A stretch of 64,000 nucleotides of DNA from Sphingomonas sp. CFBP 8760 (GTDB lineage: Bacteria > Pseudomonadota > Alphaproteobacteria > Sphingomonadales > Sphingomonadaceae), in contig NZ_JACYUG010000005.1 of assembly GCF_014841615.1 (NCBI RefSeq), positions 15,366-79,365 of the forward strand, in the 5' to 3' direction. Made by a program: the position numbers and the translations under genes. The notes beneath the pieces are model-generated. The model had not been told where the DNA came from. It did not search any database and worked only from the letters and a program-made list of their open reading frames with translations. Shown here piece by piece: positions 39,898 to 49,886 of the stretch. Position 1 is the stretch's first letter. Every line of letters begins with the position of its first letter.

Positions 39898-42762
39898 TTA
39901 GAAGGAAGCGCGAACTCCAACGTTGAAGCGAGATCCGGTGTTTTGAATATTTTTTACCCGCTCCTCCCTGACGGAGTAATCGAAGGTGTACTTTTGGGTA
40001 AGGTTTACGCCTTGAACATATACCTGAAAGGCTGGCGTGATGTCATAGGATGCACTGAAATCCAGCTGTCCGTATGCTGCACGGTTTTCCGGCTGGCCAT
40101 AATCGCTAAAGCACGTACGCAGGAACGATGAGCGCCAGTTATACGAAGCGCGTGCTTGAATGCCGTATTTCTGGAAGAACAAGCTGCCATTTGCCGAGTG
40201 CGGCGACAGGCCATTGTAGCCGCAGCTATTGTTCGTGGCAGCTGCGCGCTTGGCGGTACTCGAGACGTAAGTGTAATTCCCCGCGACGCCGAAGCCTCCG
40301 AAGAACCCTGAAGTCAGGCGATCGGCGGTCAGCTGACCGCCGACCTCGACACCTGCCACTGAGCCGGTTGCGCCGTTGCGCGTACGGGTATCCTGGAAGG
40401 TGTAGGCTCCGAGCGGGACCGGCAACGTCTGCTGTTCGAGGAAGTCGGAGAATTCCTTGTAGAAGCCAGCCACGCTGACGTAGCTGATATCCGAAATATA
40501 CCATTCGTATGACAGGTCGTAATTGGTCGACTTGAACGGACGTAGTGCGGGATTGCCACCGCCCGAGACCGCGGCCGTGATCCGACCGGTGTAGTTGTTG
40601 TCGACGCCGAGATCAGTCAACGTCGGGCGCGTCACGGTCTGCGACGCGGCAGCGCGTACCACCATGTCGCTGGTCAGGTTGTACTTGACGTTCGCCGAGG
40701 GCAGGAAGTTGCGATAGCTGTTGCGGACCGTACTGGCGCTCGGGTAGTTGAACACGATGTTCAGATTGTCGTCGCCGGGATTGACCGTGATCGACCGGAT
40801 GGTCTGCGCAAAGCCCTGCGACACGACCGACGTGTCGGCGACGCGGAAACCGAGGTTTCCTGACCAGTTCGGTCCGCCAATTCCCACGTTGAGATAGCCG
40901 GCCCAAACCTTTTCCTGGACATCCAGTAGCTGCCCGGGACGGTTGCGCAGTCCGAAAGGACCACTTGCAAGCGCGAGCTGGCGTGCGGCCTCCGCTGCCT
41001 GTTCGGCAGCGGTGCGACCCTGACGCGCCAGGGCCAGCACGTTCGGTTGCGAGAGATACGCGATGACGGCATTTGGATCGAACGTCAGGAAGTTGATCGG
41101 CGCCTTGTCGCTGCCGGATGTCTTGGGCAGCCAGTTGTCCAGTGTATAGGCTGACAGCAGGTTCGCGGGCATCGGTATGTCATAGCCGCAATACGAACAT
41201 ACGGTGTCCGAGTTGTCCGCATTCGTGCGCGTCTTGTGACGCTCGTTGTAGGCCGCACCGAACAGGATCGACTTGACGATACCACTGTCCTCGTTGCGGA
41301 AGTCGCCATCGAAGTGGTATTCGTTGCCGGTATCGCGCACCCGGCCCTCGCCGATCGACGTATAGTGCGCGCGCATCAGGCTCGGGTCGGTGATCGGACC
41401 GAGATTCGACAGGATCGGCAGATCGGAACCGCTCACCAGATCCCAACGCGGCGATGTCTGCGCCAGCGATCCGACCACGACGAACGCATTCGGCGTACGG
41501 TTCTTCGCTTCGGTCCTGGAGGCATCGAACCTGAGGTCCAGTGCGTCCGTGACGCTCCATTTCAGGTTGCCGCCAACCTGATAGCTGGTGGTAAGCCGGT
41601 TGGCATAGGAAGCGTAATTGTCGTTCTGCGACAGCGTGACGCGACGATCGGCTAGTGCCGGATCGGTCAGGCCGGGGTTGGCGCTCAGGAACTGAGAACC
41701 CGGGCGATTGAAACCGGTGACCGTGCCATTACCGTTCGTGGTCAGCCCGATGAAGCGCGGCGTGTAGAAGGCACCGAAGGTCCGCCCCGAGCTGAAGACA
41801 TTAAACTTTGAGTACAGCCCATCGACCGTCAGAAGCAGCTTCTCGCCGAGTCTGCCCTGCACGGTCCCCGCGACGTTCAGACGCTCCCGATTTTCCAGCG
41901 AGCGATTGAAGGTCGAATCGCGTGGCGTGAAGATATTGCTGGCGCTGTCGACCAGGCTGGTGGCCCCGAGCCCTGTAGCGTTCGCGGTGCCCGCAATCAG
42001 TCCCTGCGTTCCGGGCAACCAGCCGTGAATAATGAATTGGTCGTTCTGACTGTAGCGGTTGGTATAGCTGGCGGAAACGACCGCGCCAAAAGTCTTGTCC
42101 TCGTTGGCAAACGATGCAACGCCAGAAAGGTCAGGACTGGCCTTGTCACGGAGCGTGTCATACATGCCGCCGGCGGCAACCGTCAGGTGCAGCCCACCCT
42201 TGCCGTCCAGCGGACGCGCCGTGACGATGTTGACGGTGGCACCGATACCGCCTTCCTGAAGTTGCGGCACCGTGCTCTTGAAGATGTCAGTGCGCTGGAT
42301 CATGTTCGGCGACAACACGTCGAACGAAAACTCGCGGCCGGGATTGTCTGTCGCCATGATGCGACCATTGACGAGCACGGTATTGAACTGCGGGCCGAGG
42401 CCGCGGACCGTAATGAATTGGCCTTCGCCACCATTGCGATCGATCGCCACGCCGGTCACCCGCTGCAAGGATTCGGATATGTTGACGTCGGGGAACTTGC
42501 CGACATCCTCGGCGGAAACCGAATCGACAATCTGCGATGCGTTGCGCTTCGTTGCCTGAGCAGAGCGCAAGCTGGCGCGGATACCGGTGACGACGATGTC
42601 CTGCTCGGCCGCTGGATCCGCTGGTACCGCGACGGACTGGTCGGACGTCGAAACCGCAAGCGCCGTATCCTGACCATCAGCAGGTGCGGTCTGCGCGTGA
42701 CCGGCTGACGCGAGCGCAAACCCGCCCACTGCGGCAAGCAGATATCCCTTTTTCATCATCAT
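39898..42762 (-). CDS. TonB-dependent receptor of the sugar cluster (954 aa)
   Basis: Signal peptide (AAVGGFALASAGHA), then a plug domain (DIVVTGIRASLRSAQATKRN, GKFPDVNISESLQRVTGVAI, FITVRGLGPQFNTVLVNGR) and a large beta-barrel ending RFNVGVRASF. The RASLRSAQATKRNA/VSAEDVGKFPD pattern marks the proteobacterial oligosaccharide-type receptors. It is divergent from the dehydratase gene across 195 bp, which fits import of the cluster's oligosaccharide substrate across the outer membrane. Confidence 0.9.
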   Translation of the reverse strand: MMMKKGYLLAAVGGFALASAGHAQTAPADGQDTALAVSTSDQSVAVPADPAAEQDIVVTGIRASLRSAQATKRNASQIVDSVSAEDVGKFPDVNISESLQRVTGVAIDRNGGEGQFITVRGLGPQFNTVLVNGRIMATDNPGREFSFDVLSPNMIQRTDIFKSTVPQLQEGGIGATVNIVTARPLDGKGGLHLTVAAGGMYDTLRDKASPDLSGVASFANEDKTFGAVVSASYTNRYSQNDQFIIHGWLPGTQGLIAGTANATGLGATSLVDSASNIFTPRDSTFNRSLENRERLNVAGTVQGRLGEKLLLTVDGLYSKFNVFSSGRTFGAFYTPRFIGLTTNGNGTVTGFNRPGSQFLSANPGLTDPALADRRVTLSQNDNYASYANRLTTSYQVGGNLKWSVTDALDLRFDASRTEAKNRTPNAFVVVGSLAQTSPRWDLVSGSDLPILSNLGPITDPSLMRAHYTSIGEGRVRDTGNEYHFDGDFRNEDSGIVKSILFGAAYNERHKTRTNADNSDTVCSYCGYDIPMPANLLSAYTLDNWLPKTSGSDKAPINFLTFDPNAVIAYLSQPNVLALARQGRTAAEQAAEAARQLALASGPFGLRNRPGQLLDVQEKVWAGYLNVGIGGPNWSGNLGFRVADTSVVSQGFAQTIRSITVNPGDDNLNIVFNYPSASTVRNSYRNFLPSANVKYNLTSDMVVRAAASQTVTRPTLTDLGVDNNYTGRITAAVSGGGNPALRPFKSTNYDLSYEWYISDISYVSVAGFYKEFSDFLEQQTLPVPLGAYTFQDTRTRNGATGSVAGVEVGGQLTADRLTSGFFGGFGVAGNYTYVSSTAKRAAATNNSCGYNGLSPHSANGSLFFQKYGIQARASYNWRSSFLRTCFSDYGQPENRAAYGQLDFSASYDITPAFQVYVQGVNLTQKYTFDYSVREERVKNIQNTGSRFNVGVRASF

Positions 42763-42957
42763 TCCCCTCCTGATGCCCCGCTATCCCGGGTTACCGGGTC
42801 GATATCAGCCAAGGTTTCTCGACTGTCAATGTGAGATTTCAGTACCGTAATATGGAATGTCTGTTGACGGGTATCGGTCGTGTCGTTCAAATAGAAGAGA
42901 TGACATGATCTTGGCGCCTCGCGCTCGGTCGGATCCAAAAAAGTGGGCGGGGATGAT

Positions 42958-44103
42958 ATGAGCAAAACCAGGATTGCCGATTTTCGCATTTCGCGATTTC
43001 AGTTCCGGCGCAACCGAACGATCGGCGATTCGCAAGTGTCGACCGGAGAAGCGAACATCGTCGCGATAGAACTGATCGATGAGTCCGGGCGCGTCGGACT
43101 CGGCTTTACACAAGTGTTGTTTCAGCCTCTGATGCGCGAGGCCGATATCGCGCTCGCTTTTCGACAGGAGGCATTCGCTGCTCTTGAGGGACGCGAGCCG
43201 GGTGCCGTCGCGTTGCAGGTGACGCGTCCGCGCGGAGGCAGCGTTCGACGCCTGCTGCTCCCCTTCGAGGAAGCAATACAGCATGCGGTGTGGGATTTGT
43301 TTGCCCAGTCGTCCGACATGCCATTGTGGAAGTTGCTGGGCGAGAAGCGCGACGCGGTGCCGGTCTATGCAAGCGGACTGGATTTCCATCTTTCTGATAA
43401 AGAGTTTACGGAATTGTTCGGGGTCGCGGCCACGCAGGGCTTTCGCGGTTACAAGATCAAGGTCGGCCACACCAATGTGCAGCGCGACCTTCACCGGCTG
43501 GATCTGCTGAGGTCGGCGACCGGCGATGGCGGTCTGCCCGTGATGATCGACGCCAATGAATCATGGACGGCCGCGGAGACACAGGCGGCGCTGGACCTGT
43601 TCGCCCGGGCCGGCCACCGTATCTACTGGGTGGAGGACCCCATTCCGCGCGACGACTTCGACGGGTTACGCCGGCTGCGGCTCGCCTGTCCCGGCACGCG
43701 GGTCAACAGCGGAGAATATCTGGACGTGTCGGGCAAGCGCCGGCTGTTGGCGGCGGATGCATGCGACATGTTGAACGTTCACGGTCAGGTCAGCGACGTG
43801 ATGCGGGCGGGCTGGCTTGCGGGCGAGCATAATGTCGAGGTGACCTTCGGCAACAGCTTCCTCGAAATCGGCGTCAACATGGCGCTGGCGTTGCCCGGTG
43901 TCCGGTGGCTGGAGTATAGCTTCCAGAACTTCGAACACCTGGTCGAGGAGCCGTATGTCATCCGGGACGGCCTGATCCGCGGGCACGACCGGCCTGGCCA
44001 CGGGCTGGTATTGAGCGAGGCGGCGCGGGCCCAGCATCGAACGCCCGAGCCGTTGGCGCTCGCGGATCTCGGCCCGGCTCCGACATGGGAGCGACCGGCA
44101 TGA
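42958..44103 (+). CDS. enolase-superfamily sugar-acid dehydratase (381 aa)
   Basis: Mandelate racemase/muconate lactonising family. KxK base at Lys166/Lys168 (GYKIKVG), metal ligands Asp198 (IDANESW), Glu in VEDPIP and Glu in NSGEYL. The third part of the barrel, where dehydratases usually have a His-Asp dyad, reads MLNVHGQVSDVMRAGW and VTFGNSFLEIG and is not canonical. Probably converts an aldonate such as L-fuconate to its 2-keto-3-deoxy derivative. Start ATG 42958 follows GGGCGGGGA. First gene of the ten-gene cluster. Confidence 0.85.
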   Translation: MSKTRIADFRISRFQFRRNRTIGDSQVSTGEANIVAIELIDESGRVGLGFTQVLFQPLMREADIALAFRQEAFAALEGREPGAVALQVTRPRGGSVRRLLLPFEEAIQHAVWDLFAQSSDMPLWKLLGEKRDAVPVYASGLDFHLSDKEFTELFGVAATQGFRGYKIKVGHTNVQRDLHRLDLLRSATGDGGLPVMIDANESWTAAETQAALDLFARAGHRIYWVEDPIPRDDFDGLRRLRLACPGTRVNSGEYLDVSGKRRLLAADACDMLNVHGQVSDVMRAGWLAGEHNVEVTFGNSFLEIGVNMALALPGVRWLEYSFQNFEHLVEEPYVIRDGLIRGHDRPGHGLVLSEAARAQHRTPEPLALADLGPAPTWERPA

Positions 44104-45404
44104 GCGTCGTCCAGCCGACCGACGTCGGAGAAGCGGACACGAGCTCGCACTGCGGTTCCGCCGCATGGGTGAGGGAACGCGGAAAATGGGTGCTGCTCGT
44201 ATCGCTCGGTGTCGTATTTTTCGCATTGCTGACGCTGTACGCCTCTGTGCTGGGCGTGTTGCTGCCCAACCAGATCCAGAACCTTGACCCCGTTGGCAAG
44301 ACGCAGACGCTGGGCGTGATCTATGCGATCACATCGGTGTTCAGTACACTGAGCACACCTATCGCCGGGGCGTTGTCTGATCGGACGCGCAGCCGCTTCG
44401 GTCGCCGGACGCCGTGGATCGTCGTCGGAGCGACCATCGGCGGCAGCGCGATTATCCTGACGCCGCACATGCCGGGGCTGGTCGCGATCACGGCGATGTG
44501 GCTGGTGGCAGTGGTGACGCTCAATGCGATGCAGCCGGCGATCACGACGCTGGTCGCCGACCGCTTCCCGCCCGAGGAGCGCGGGCTCGCGTCCGGGGTC
44601 GTCGGGGGCGCGATGACGGCGGGCGTATCGTTCGGTACCTTTTTCGCCGGTTCGCTCGCGTCCAACATCCCGCTGGCCTACGCTATCGTCGGTGCCGCGA
44701 TCATCATCGCATCGCTGGCGTTCGTCGTTATCAATCCGGAACCGATGGCGACGCTGACACCGGCCACACCGTTCCGCCTCGGACAATTCCTGAAGGGATT
44801 CTGGATATCGCCGCGCGAGCATCCCGATTTCGCGTGGGCGTTCCTCGGCCGGTTCGCGATCTACATGGGCTATCAGGCGATCCTGACCTACCTGCTATAC
44901 ATCCTGCAGGATCATATCGGGCTGTCGCAGGCCAAGGCCAATGCGATGATCGCGACGATGTCGGTCATTACCTTCGTCGCACTGGTGTTTTCTGGTATCG
45001 GATCAGGCGTGCTGTCCGACCGGCTCGGCCGTCGCAAGCCGCTGGTGTTTCTCGCCAGCCTCATCATGGCGATCGCCGTCGTCATGCCGCTGATTGCCCC
45101 GACGCCGAACGGCATGATCGTGTACGCCGTGCTGATCGGCCTTGGCTATGGATCCTTCATGTCGGTCGATCTGGCGCTGATGACGCAGGTGCTGCCTAAG
45201 CCCAAGCCGGGCGAAGAAGACACCACCGGCAAGGATCTCGGCATCCTTACCACTGCGGTCAACGTGCCCCAGATCCTCAGCCCGGTGATGGCGGCGGCGC
45301 TGCTGACGGCGACGGGAAACAACTACGCGGTGCTGTTCGTCGTGTCGGGAGTGTTCGTCCTGGCGGGGTCGTTCCTCGTTCTGCCGATCCGGTCGGTGCG
45401 CTGA
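44100..45404 (+). CDS. MFS sugar transporter (434 aa)
   Basis: Twelve-helix MFS protein: first helix VLLVSLGVVFFALLTLYAS, family loop motif GALSDRTRSRFGRRTPWI between helices 2 and 3, and a second GVLSDRLGRRKP. It overlaps the dehydratase stop by 4 nt and the lactonase follows after 3 bp. Likely imports the free sugar released in the periplasm. Confidence 0.88.
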   Translation: MSVVQPTDVGEADTSSHCGSAAWVRERGKWVLLVSLGVVFFALLTLYASVLGVLLPNQIQNLDPVGKTQTLGVIYAITSVFSTLSTPIAGALSDRTRSRFGRRTPWIVVGATIGGSAIILTPHMPGLVAITAMWLVAVVTLNAMQPAITTLVADRFPPEERGLASGVVGGAMTAGVSFGTFFAGSLASNIPLAYAIVGAAIIIASLAFVVINPEPMATLTPATPFRLGQFLKGFWISPREHPDFAWAFLGRFAIYMGYQAILTYLLYILQDHIGLSQAKANAMIATMSVITFVALVFSGIGSGVLSDRLGRRKPLVFLASLIMAIAVVMPLIAPTPNGMIVYAVLIGLGYGSFMSVDLALMTQVLPKPKPGEEDTTGKDLGILTTAVNVPQILSPVMAAALLTATGNNYAVLFVVSGVFVLAGSFLVLPIRSVR

Positions 45405-45407
45405 TCC

Positions 45408-46253
45408 ATGGGAGTGATCGACGCGCATGTGCATCTCTGGTCGCTGGCGACACCCGGACATGAATGGCCGACCGCGGAAACGCCCGCGTTGCACCGGGAT
45501 TTCGGCGCCGAGGACCTGCGGAGCGCGGCGTCGGGTGTCGGACTTGACGGGGTTGTGCTCGTCCAGTCGCAGCCGACTGATGCCGACACCGACTGGATGC
45601 TGGCAGTCGCTGCGCACGATCCGCTGGTGCTCGGCGTGGTCGGCTGGGTGGATCTGGCCGCACCCGACGCCCCCACGCGAATCGCGAGCTTAGCCGCGAA
45701 CAGGAAATTGCGCGGTTTGCGGCCAATGCTGCAGTCCATCGACGATACCGACTGGTTGCTGGGGCATGGGCTTGCGCCCGCAGTGCGCGCGATGATCGAT
45801 CATGGCCTGACCTTCGATGCGTTGGTCCAGCCGCGCCACCTGCCGATGCTGGAGAAGTTCGCCGCGCGTTGGCCCGACCTGCCGGTGGTCATCGATCACG
45901 GTGCGAAGCCCGACGCCGCCCCGGGCATGGCCGATCGATGGCGCGACGGCATGGCATCATTGGCCGCGGCGGGAGCATGGTGCAAGCTGTCCGGCCTGCG
46001 CACCGAACAGGCGCCCGGTGCGTCGGCGGATGCACTGGCGGGATATGTCGCCCATCTGGTGGCAAGTTTCGGCCCGCGGCTGATGTGGGGTAGCGACTGG
46101 CCAATCCTCGCCCGTGACGGCGTGACCTGTCGCAGCTGGTTTGACGATGCGGCGCGGCTGACCGGATCGCAGGGCGGCGACAAGGCCCGGTTGTTCGCTG
46201 GCGCGGCCGAGCAATTTTACAGCCTGGAAGCACAAGCGGGAGATGAGCAGTGA
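45408..46253 (+). CDS. amidohydrolase-fold sugar lactonase, L-fuconolactonase-like (281 aa)
   Basis: COG3618 metal-dependent hydrolase: N-terminal DAHVHLW metal motif, VIDHGAKPD in the middle and WGSDWPIL near the end. In L-fucose pathways this family hydrolyses L-fucono-1,5-lactone to L-fuconate. Its position among dehydratase and dehydrogenase genes supports that. It overlaps the next gene as GTGA. Confidence 0.85.
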   Translation: MGVIDAHVHLWSLATPGHEWPTAETPALHRDFGAEDLRSAASGVGLDGVVLVQSQPTDADTDWMLAVAAHDPLVLGVVGWVDLAAPDAPTRIASLAANRKLRGLRPMLQSIDDTDWLLGHGLAPAVRAMIDHGLTFDALVQPRHLPMLEKFAARWPDLPVVIDHGAKPDAAPGMADRWRDGMASLAAAGAWCKLSGLRTEQAPGASADALAGYVAHLVASFGPRLMWGSDWPILARDGVTCRSWFDDAARLTGSQGGDKARLFAGAAEQFYSLEAQAGDEQ

Positions 46254-48349
46254 CTAGGGTTTCATTCAGTCGTTCGGCGTTGATGCTGTTGGGGTGCGCC
46301 GGGGCAGCGAACGCGCAGCAACTGCCGCCGATGCCCGATATCCCGCTGCCTCCCCGCAACAGCGGACCTGATACACATGCGGCGTTCGGCGGAATTACCC
46401 TTCCGGTCGCGCCCGCCGCTGTGCCGGTCGCGATCGCGATATCGCCGGCGGGATCCGACGACGGCGATGGATCGATTGCACACCCGTTCCGCACGCTTGA
46501 GCGGGCGCAGCAGGCGGTGCGACGCGCCAATCGCACGCATTCCGTTACCGTCACGCTTGCCGAGGGCCTGTATCCCCTGACGGTACCGTTGCGTTTCGGT
46601 GCCGAGGATGGCGGGCAGGATGGGAATGTGGTTCGCTGGCAGGCGGCGCCGGGCGCCCATCCGCGGATCTCGGGCGGCTCTGCCGTCACCGGCTGGACGC
46701 TTGCGGATCGGGCGCGCGACATCTGGGTCGCCGACGTGCCGCGCGGGCTGGACCCGCGCCATTTCTGGGTCGACGGCCGGATGGCGCAGCGTGCCCAGGT
46801 GCAGATCCCCCGCAAGGCTGTCGAGATCACCGCTACCGGCATGAAGATCATCGATCCGGCCTGGGGTTTCCTGGCCGGATTGCCCGATCAGTCGCGGATC
46901 GAGGTCGAACACACCGGCTTCTTCACCGACCGGCGTGCGATGGTTGCGAGCATCGAAGGCGATACGATCCGGATGCAGCAACCCGGCTGGCGCAACAACC
47001 TGATTGGCTATGACACGCTGGGACGTCCGGTGTCCGTCGCCAGCGCCCGCATGTTCCTCATCAATGCGCTCGCATTCCTGCGGGAAGCGGGTCAGTGGTA
47101 CGTCGATCCTGCGGCGGGAAAGCTCTATTACAAGCCGCGCGCTGGCGAGAACATGTCACGCACCGAGGCGGTGCTGCCACGGCTGGAGTCGCTGGCGTCG
47201 ATCGCGGGCAGTTATGATCGGCCGGTCGCTGATCTCCAATTTTCCGGGATCGCCTTCGGCTATACCAGCTGGTTGGGACCTTCGAGCGCGGAGGGATATG
47301 CCAGCCAGCAGAGTGGCGCGTATCTTGCGGGTGTGGTCCCCGGCTACCCGGCTGATCCGCTGCGCGATTGCAGCTGGGGTTGCTGGGCGTTCGAGACGAT
47401 GCGCAATCGCTGGCGGCAACAGCCCGCGGCGGTGCAGGTCGCGGCGGCAGTGCGGGTTACGTTCGATCATGCCGAATTCGCCCACCTCGGTCAGATCGCG
47501 CTGGGCATCGGTAACAATCCGGATGCGAATGCCAGCGGGATCGGGTTCGGCGCGGCCGGAGTGGAGGTGCGGCACAGCCGTTTCAGAGATCTGTCCGGCG
47601 GTGCGATCATGGTCGGCGGCATCACCCCAGACGCGCATCATCCGCCGCGTGCCGAGATGGGCGTCCGCAACGTCGTAATTGCTGACAATCGGATCGAGAA
47701 CGTCTCCCAGGATTTCAAGGAGCAGGCTGCTGTCCTCGTCACCTACGCCGCCGGGACGATCATCGAACACAACGACGTATCCGGCGCGCCCTATGACGGG
47801 ATCGACATCGGCTGGGGGTGGGGAGTCAATGACCCCGGTGGCAGCGGAGCCTATCGCTCGCGTACGCGCGGCTATTACGACCAGCCCGGCAATATCGTCT
47901 ACGACACCCCGACGATCCTGCGCGACACCGTAGTCCGCGGCAATCGGGTGCATCGCGTCAAAACGTGGTTCGAGGATGGCGGTGCGATCTACCATCTGTC
48001 CGCCGATCCCGGCGCGCTGATTGCCGAAAACTATGTGTACGATGTGCCGGGAGCGATCGGCCTCTATCTGGACGAGGGCTCACGCTACACCCTTCTTCGC
48101 CAGAACGTGATCGACGGGGCCGGGATCTGGCTGAATGCCAATACGATGGACGGTTATCTGCCGCATCGAACGACGATCGAGAACCGCGCTACGGGTAATT
48201 GGTACAATGGCGGCAAGCTGGGCGGTTCATGGGATGCGTATATGGACAACCGGCTGGACGGAAACGTGCTCGTCGGGGGGGCCGCATGGCCGCAGGCGGC
48301 GCGTGCGGTGATCGACGCAGCTGGGGTCCGTAAGGAACTAGCCAAATGA
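46250..48349 (+). CDS. secreted beta-helix glycosidase, GH141-like (699 aa)
   Basis: Signal peptide (LMLLGCAGAANAQ) and a right-handed parallel beta-helix. The opening DGSIAHPFRTLERAQQAVRRA, then FGAEDGGQDGNVVRWQAAPGAHPRISGG, is the pattern of GH141-type proteins, a family with an alpha-L-fucosidase and a xylanase. Later turns contain repeated NVVIADNRIEN, IIEHNDVSG and TVVRGNRVHR coils. It probably frees fucose, or a related sugar, from an oligosaccharide in the periplasm or outside. Start GTG 46250. Confidence 0.75.
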   Translation: MTRVSFSRSALMLLGCAGAANAQQLPPMPDIPLPPRNSGPDTHAAFGGITLPVAPAAVPVAIAISPAGSDDGDGSIAHPFRTLERAQQAVRRANRTHSVTVTLAEGLYPLTVPLRFGAEDGGQDGNVVRWQAAPGAHPRISGGSAVTGWTLADRARDIWVADVPRGLDPRHFWVDGRMAQRAQVQIPRKAVEITATGMKIIDPAWGFLAGLPDQSRIEVEHTGFFTDRRAMVASIEGDTIRMQQPGWRNNLIGYDTLGRPVSVASARMFLINALAFLREAGQWYVDPAAGKLYYKPRAGENMSRTEAVLPRLESLASIAGSYDRPVADLQFSGIAFGYTSWLGPSSAEGYASQQSGAYLAGVVPGYPADPLRDCSWGCWAFETMRNRWRQQPAAVQVAAAVRVTFDHAEFAHLGQIALGIGNNPDANASGIGFGAAGVEVRHSRFRDLSGGAIMVGGITPDAHHPPRAEMGVRNVVIADNRIENVSQDFKEQAAVLVTYAAGTIIEHNDVSGAPYDGIDIGWGWGVNDPGGSGAYRSRTRGYYDQPGNIVYDTPTILRDTVVRGNRVHRVKTWFEDGGAIYHLSADPGALIAENYVYDVPGAIGLYLDEGSRYTLLRQNVIDGAGIWLNANTMDGYLPHRTTIENRATGNWYNGGKLGGSWDAYMDNRLDGNVLVGGAAWPQAARAVIDAAGVRKELAK

Positions 48350-49131
48350 TACGGCGGCACTCCACTTCGACTCGGCTTGGCGGTAGCCTCAAAAAGTCGG
48401 TATCGGTGGCAGTTATGAATAAGCCAGCACCCGCATCTTCCCGCGCGAAATCACGTTCCCTTGCTGCTTCGGAACCGTCGGGGTCGGGGCGTCGTCTGGG
48501 CGACCTTGCCTATCGGCGCATACTCGAGGGGCTCTTCGATCGGCGGGTGCCGGCAGGGTCTTTCATTTCGCAAGGCGAACTGGTGCGCTTGCTTGATGTC
48601 CCCATCCAGCCGCTGCGCGAGGCACTTCGCGTGCTGGAGACCGAAGGTATCCTGAAGATCCATGCACGATCCGGTATCGAGTTCTTGAAGGCCGACATGG
48701 AGCTGGCGCGATCGACCTATCAGTTCCGCTCGGTGATCGAGCGGTCGGCGGCGCGCGCGTATGCCGAGACGGCGAACTTGGCCGAAATCACCGGGCTGCT
48801 CGAGAAACATCGCACCCTTCTCGAACTCATCGAACGGGATGGCATCACGGAGGCGGCCGCGATCACGATGGAGGATCTGGAACAACGCTTCCACGGATCC
48901 ATGATCGGCGCGCTGCGGAACCCGATGATCGAAACTACCGCGCGACGGCTGAAAAACTACGTCGATCTCATCCGCCTCGATGTGACATCCACCCCGCCGC
49001 GGATGATACGGACGCTGCGCGAGCATATCGATGTCCTGGAAGCGTGCCACAGGCGGGACACCGACGAGGCAGAAGCGGCGTTGGGGCGACACTTCCAGGC
49101 CGCACTGCAACGGATACTTGGGATGGTTTAG
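48346..49131 (+). CDS. GntR/FadR-family (FCD) regulator (238-261 aa)
   Basis: N-terminal winged helix (LAYRRILEGLFDRRVPAGSFISQGELVRLLDVPIQPLREALRVLETEGIL) and a helical FCD effector domain. ATG 48346 overlaps the previous stop as ATGA, while an internal ATG at 48415 may be the real start. It sits in the middle of the sugar cluster and probably represses it until a pathway intermediate binds. Confidence 0.87.
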   Translation: MIRRHSTSTRLGGSLKKSVSVAVMNKPAPASSRAKSRSLAASEPSGSGRRLGDLAYRRILEGLFDRRVPAGSFISQGELVRLLDVPIQPLREALRVLETEGILKIHARSGIEFLKADMELARSTYQFRSVIERSAARAYAETANLAEITGLLEKHRTLLELIERDGITEAAAITMEDLEQRFHGSMIGALRNPMIETTARRLKNYVDLIRLDVTSTPPRMIRTLREHIDVLEACHRRDTDEAEAALGRHFQAALQRILGMV

Positions 49132-49520
49132 GCGCATGGGCCCACGCCCCTCCGCGGTCGGCGGACAGAATTGGCCGCGCAGGTTCGGCCTGAGACCGGC
49201 GTACAAAGAGAAAATGGATGGCTTATGCGATCCGCGGGACGCCGGCTACGATCCCTGGTCGCGCTCGTCCCCGTTTGACGCAGGAGCGTTGCAAGCCATT
49301 TCGGCCCCCGGCGCTACCGTGAGACAGATAACTGCTTGCGAAGGCACCCATCGTCTGCAATATAATCTGAAATCTCAGTGACGTCGTAAATAAGTATCAG
49401 GCGACTGGTGCTGGTATGGATTTGCAGCTCCTCGGCCTCGGAGGTTGGTGGACGTCGGCTGGTGCATGACGCCGGAGCAGTATCGGCAAAAGGCCGCGAC
49501 TGGAGTGAAGCGGGGGACCG
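49132..49520 (+). other. 389-bp gap, probable promoter for the second half of the cluster
   Basis: No supported gene. AT-rich segments near 49340-49410 (TGCAATATAATCTGAAATCTCAG, AATAAGTATCAG region) precede the mutarotase gene. The break separates the transport/degradation genes from the catabolic genes and may carry a GntR operator; no dyad was found with confidence. Confidence 0.45.
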
Positions 49521-49886
49521 ATGAAGATGCGGCGGGTCATCAGGATCATGGATCTGGCCGCCGAGTCGGCAACACTGGAAGCCTATGACGACGCGCATGC
49601 CACCGGTCAGACGCCGCGGGCCGTCATCAAGGCGCTGCATCGGCACGGCATCGCTGAAATGGAGATCTTTCGTGCCGGGCACCGGCTGGTGATGATCCTG
49701 CACCTGGGCGAAGAGTTCGATCCAGCGGGTCTGGCGGAGAGCGAACGAACGGACCCGGACCTAGCAGCATGGCAGCTCCGCATGACGACATTGCAACGCG
49801 CGCCGTTCGGGGACGGGGAACCATGGCCAGAGGCGCATGCCGTGTTCCGACTGAGCGATCATTTATCGAACAAGGAGATGACATGA
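49521..49886 (+). CDS. L-rhamnose/L-fucose mutarotase-family protein (121 aa)
   Basis: Small ferredoxin-like fold of the DUF718/RhaM-type mutarotases: VIRIMDLAAESATLEAYDDAHA, IKALHRHGIAEMEIFRAGHRLVMILHLGEEFD. It interconverts anomers so that the dehydrogenase sees its preferred form. Its 3' end overlaps the SDR gene as ATGA. Rhamnose and fucose versions cannot be told apart here. Confidence 0.83.
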   Translation: MKMRRVIRIMDLAAESATLEAYDDAHATGQTPRAVIKALHRHGIAEMEIFRAGHRLVMILHLGEEFDPAGLAESERTDPDLAAWQLRMTTLQRAPFGDGEPWPEAHAVFRLSDHLSNKEMT

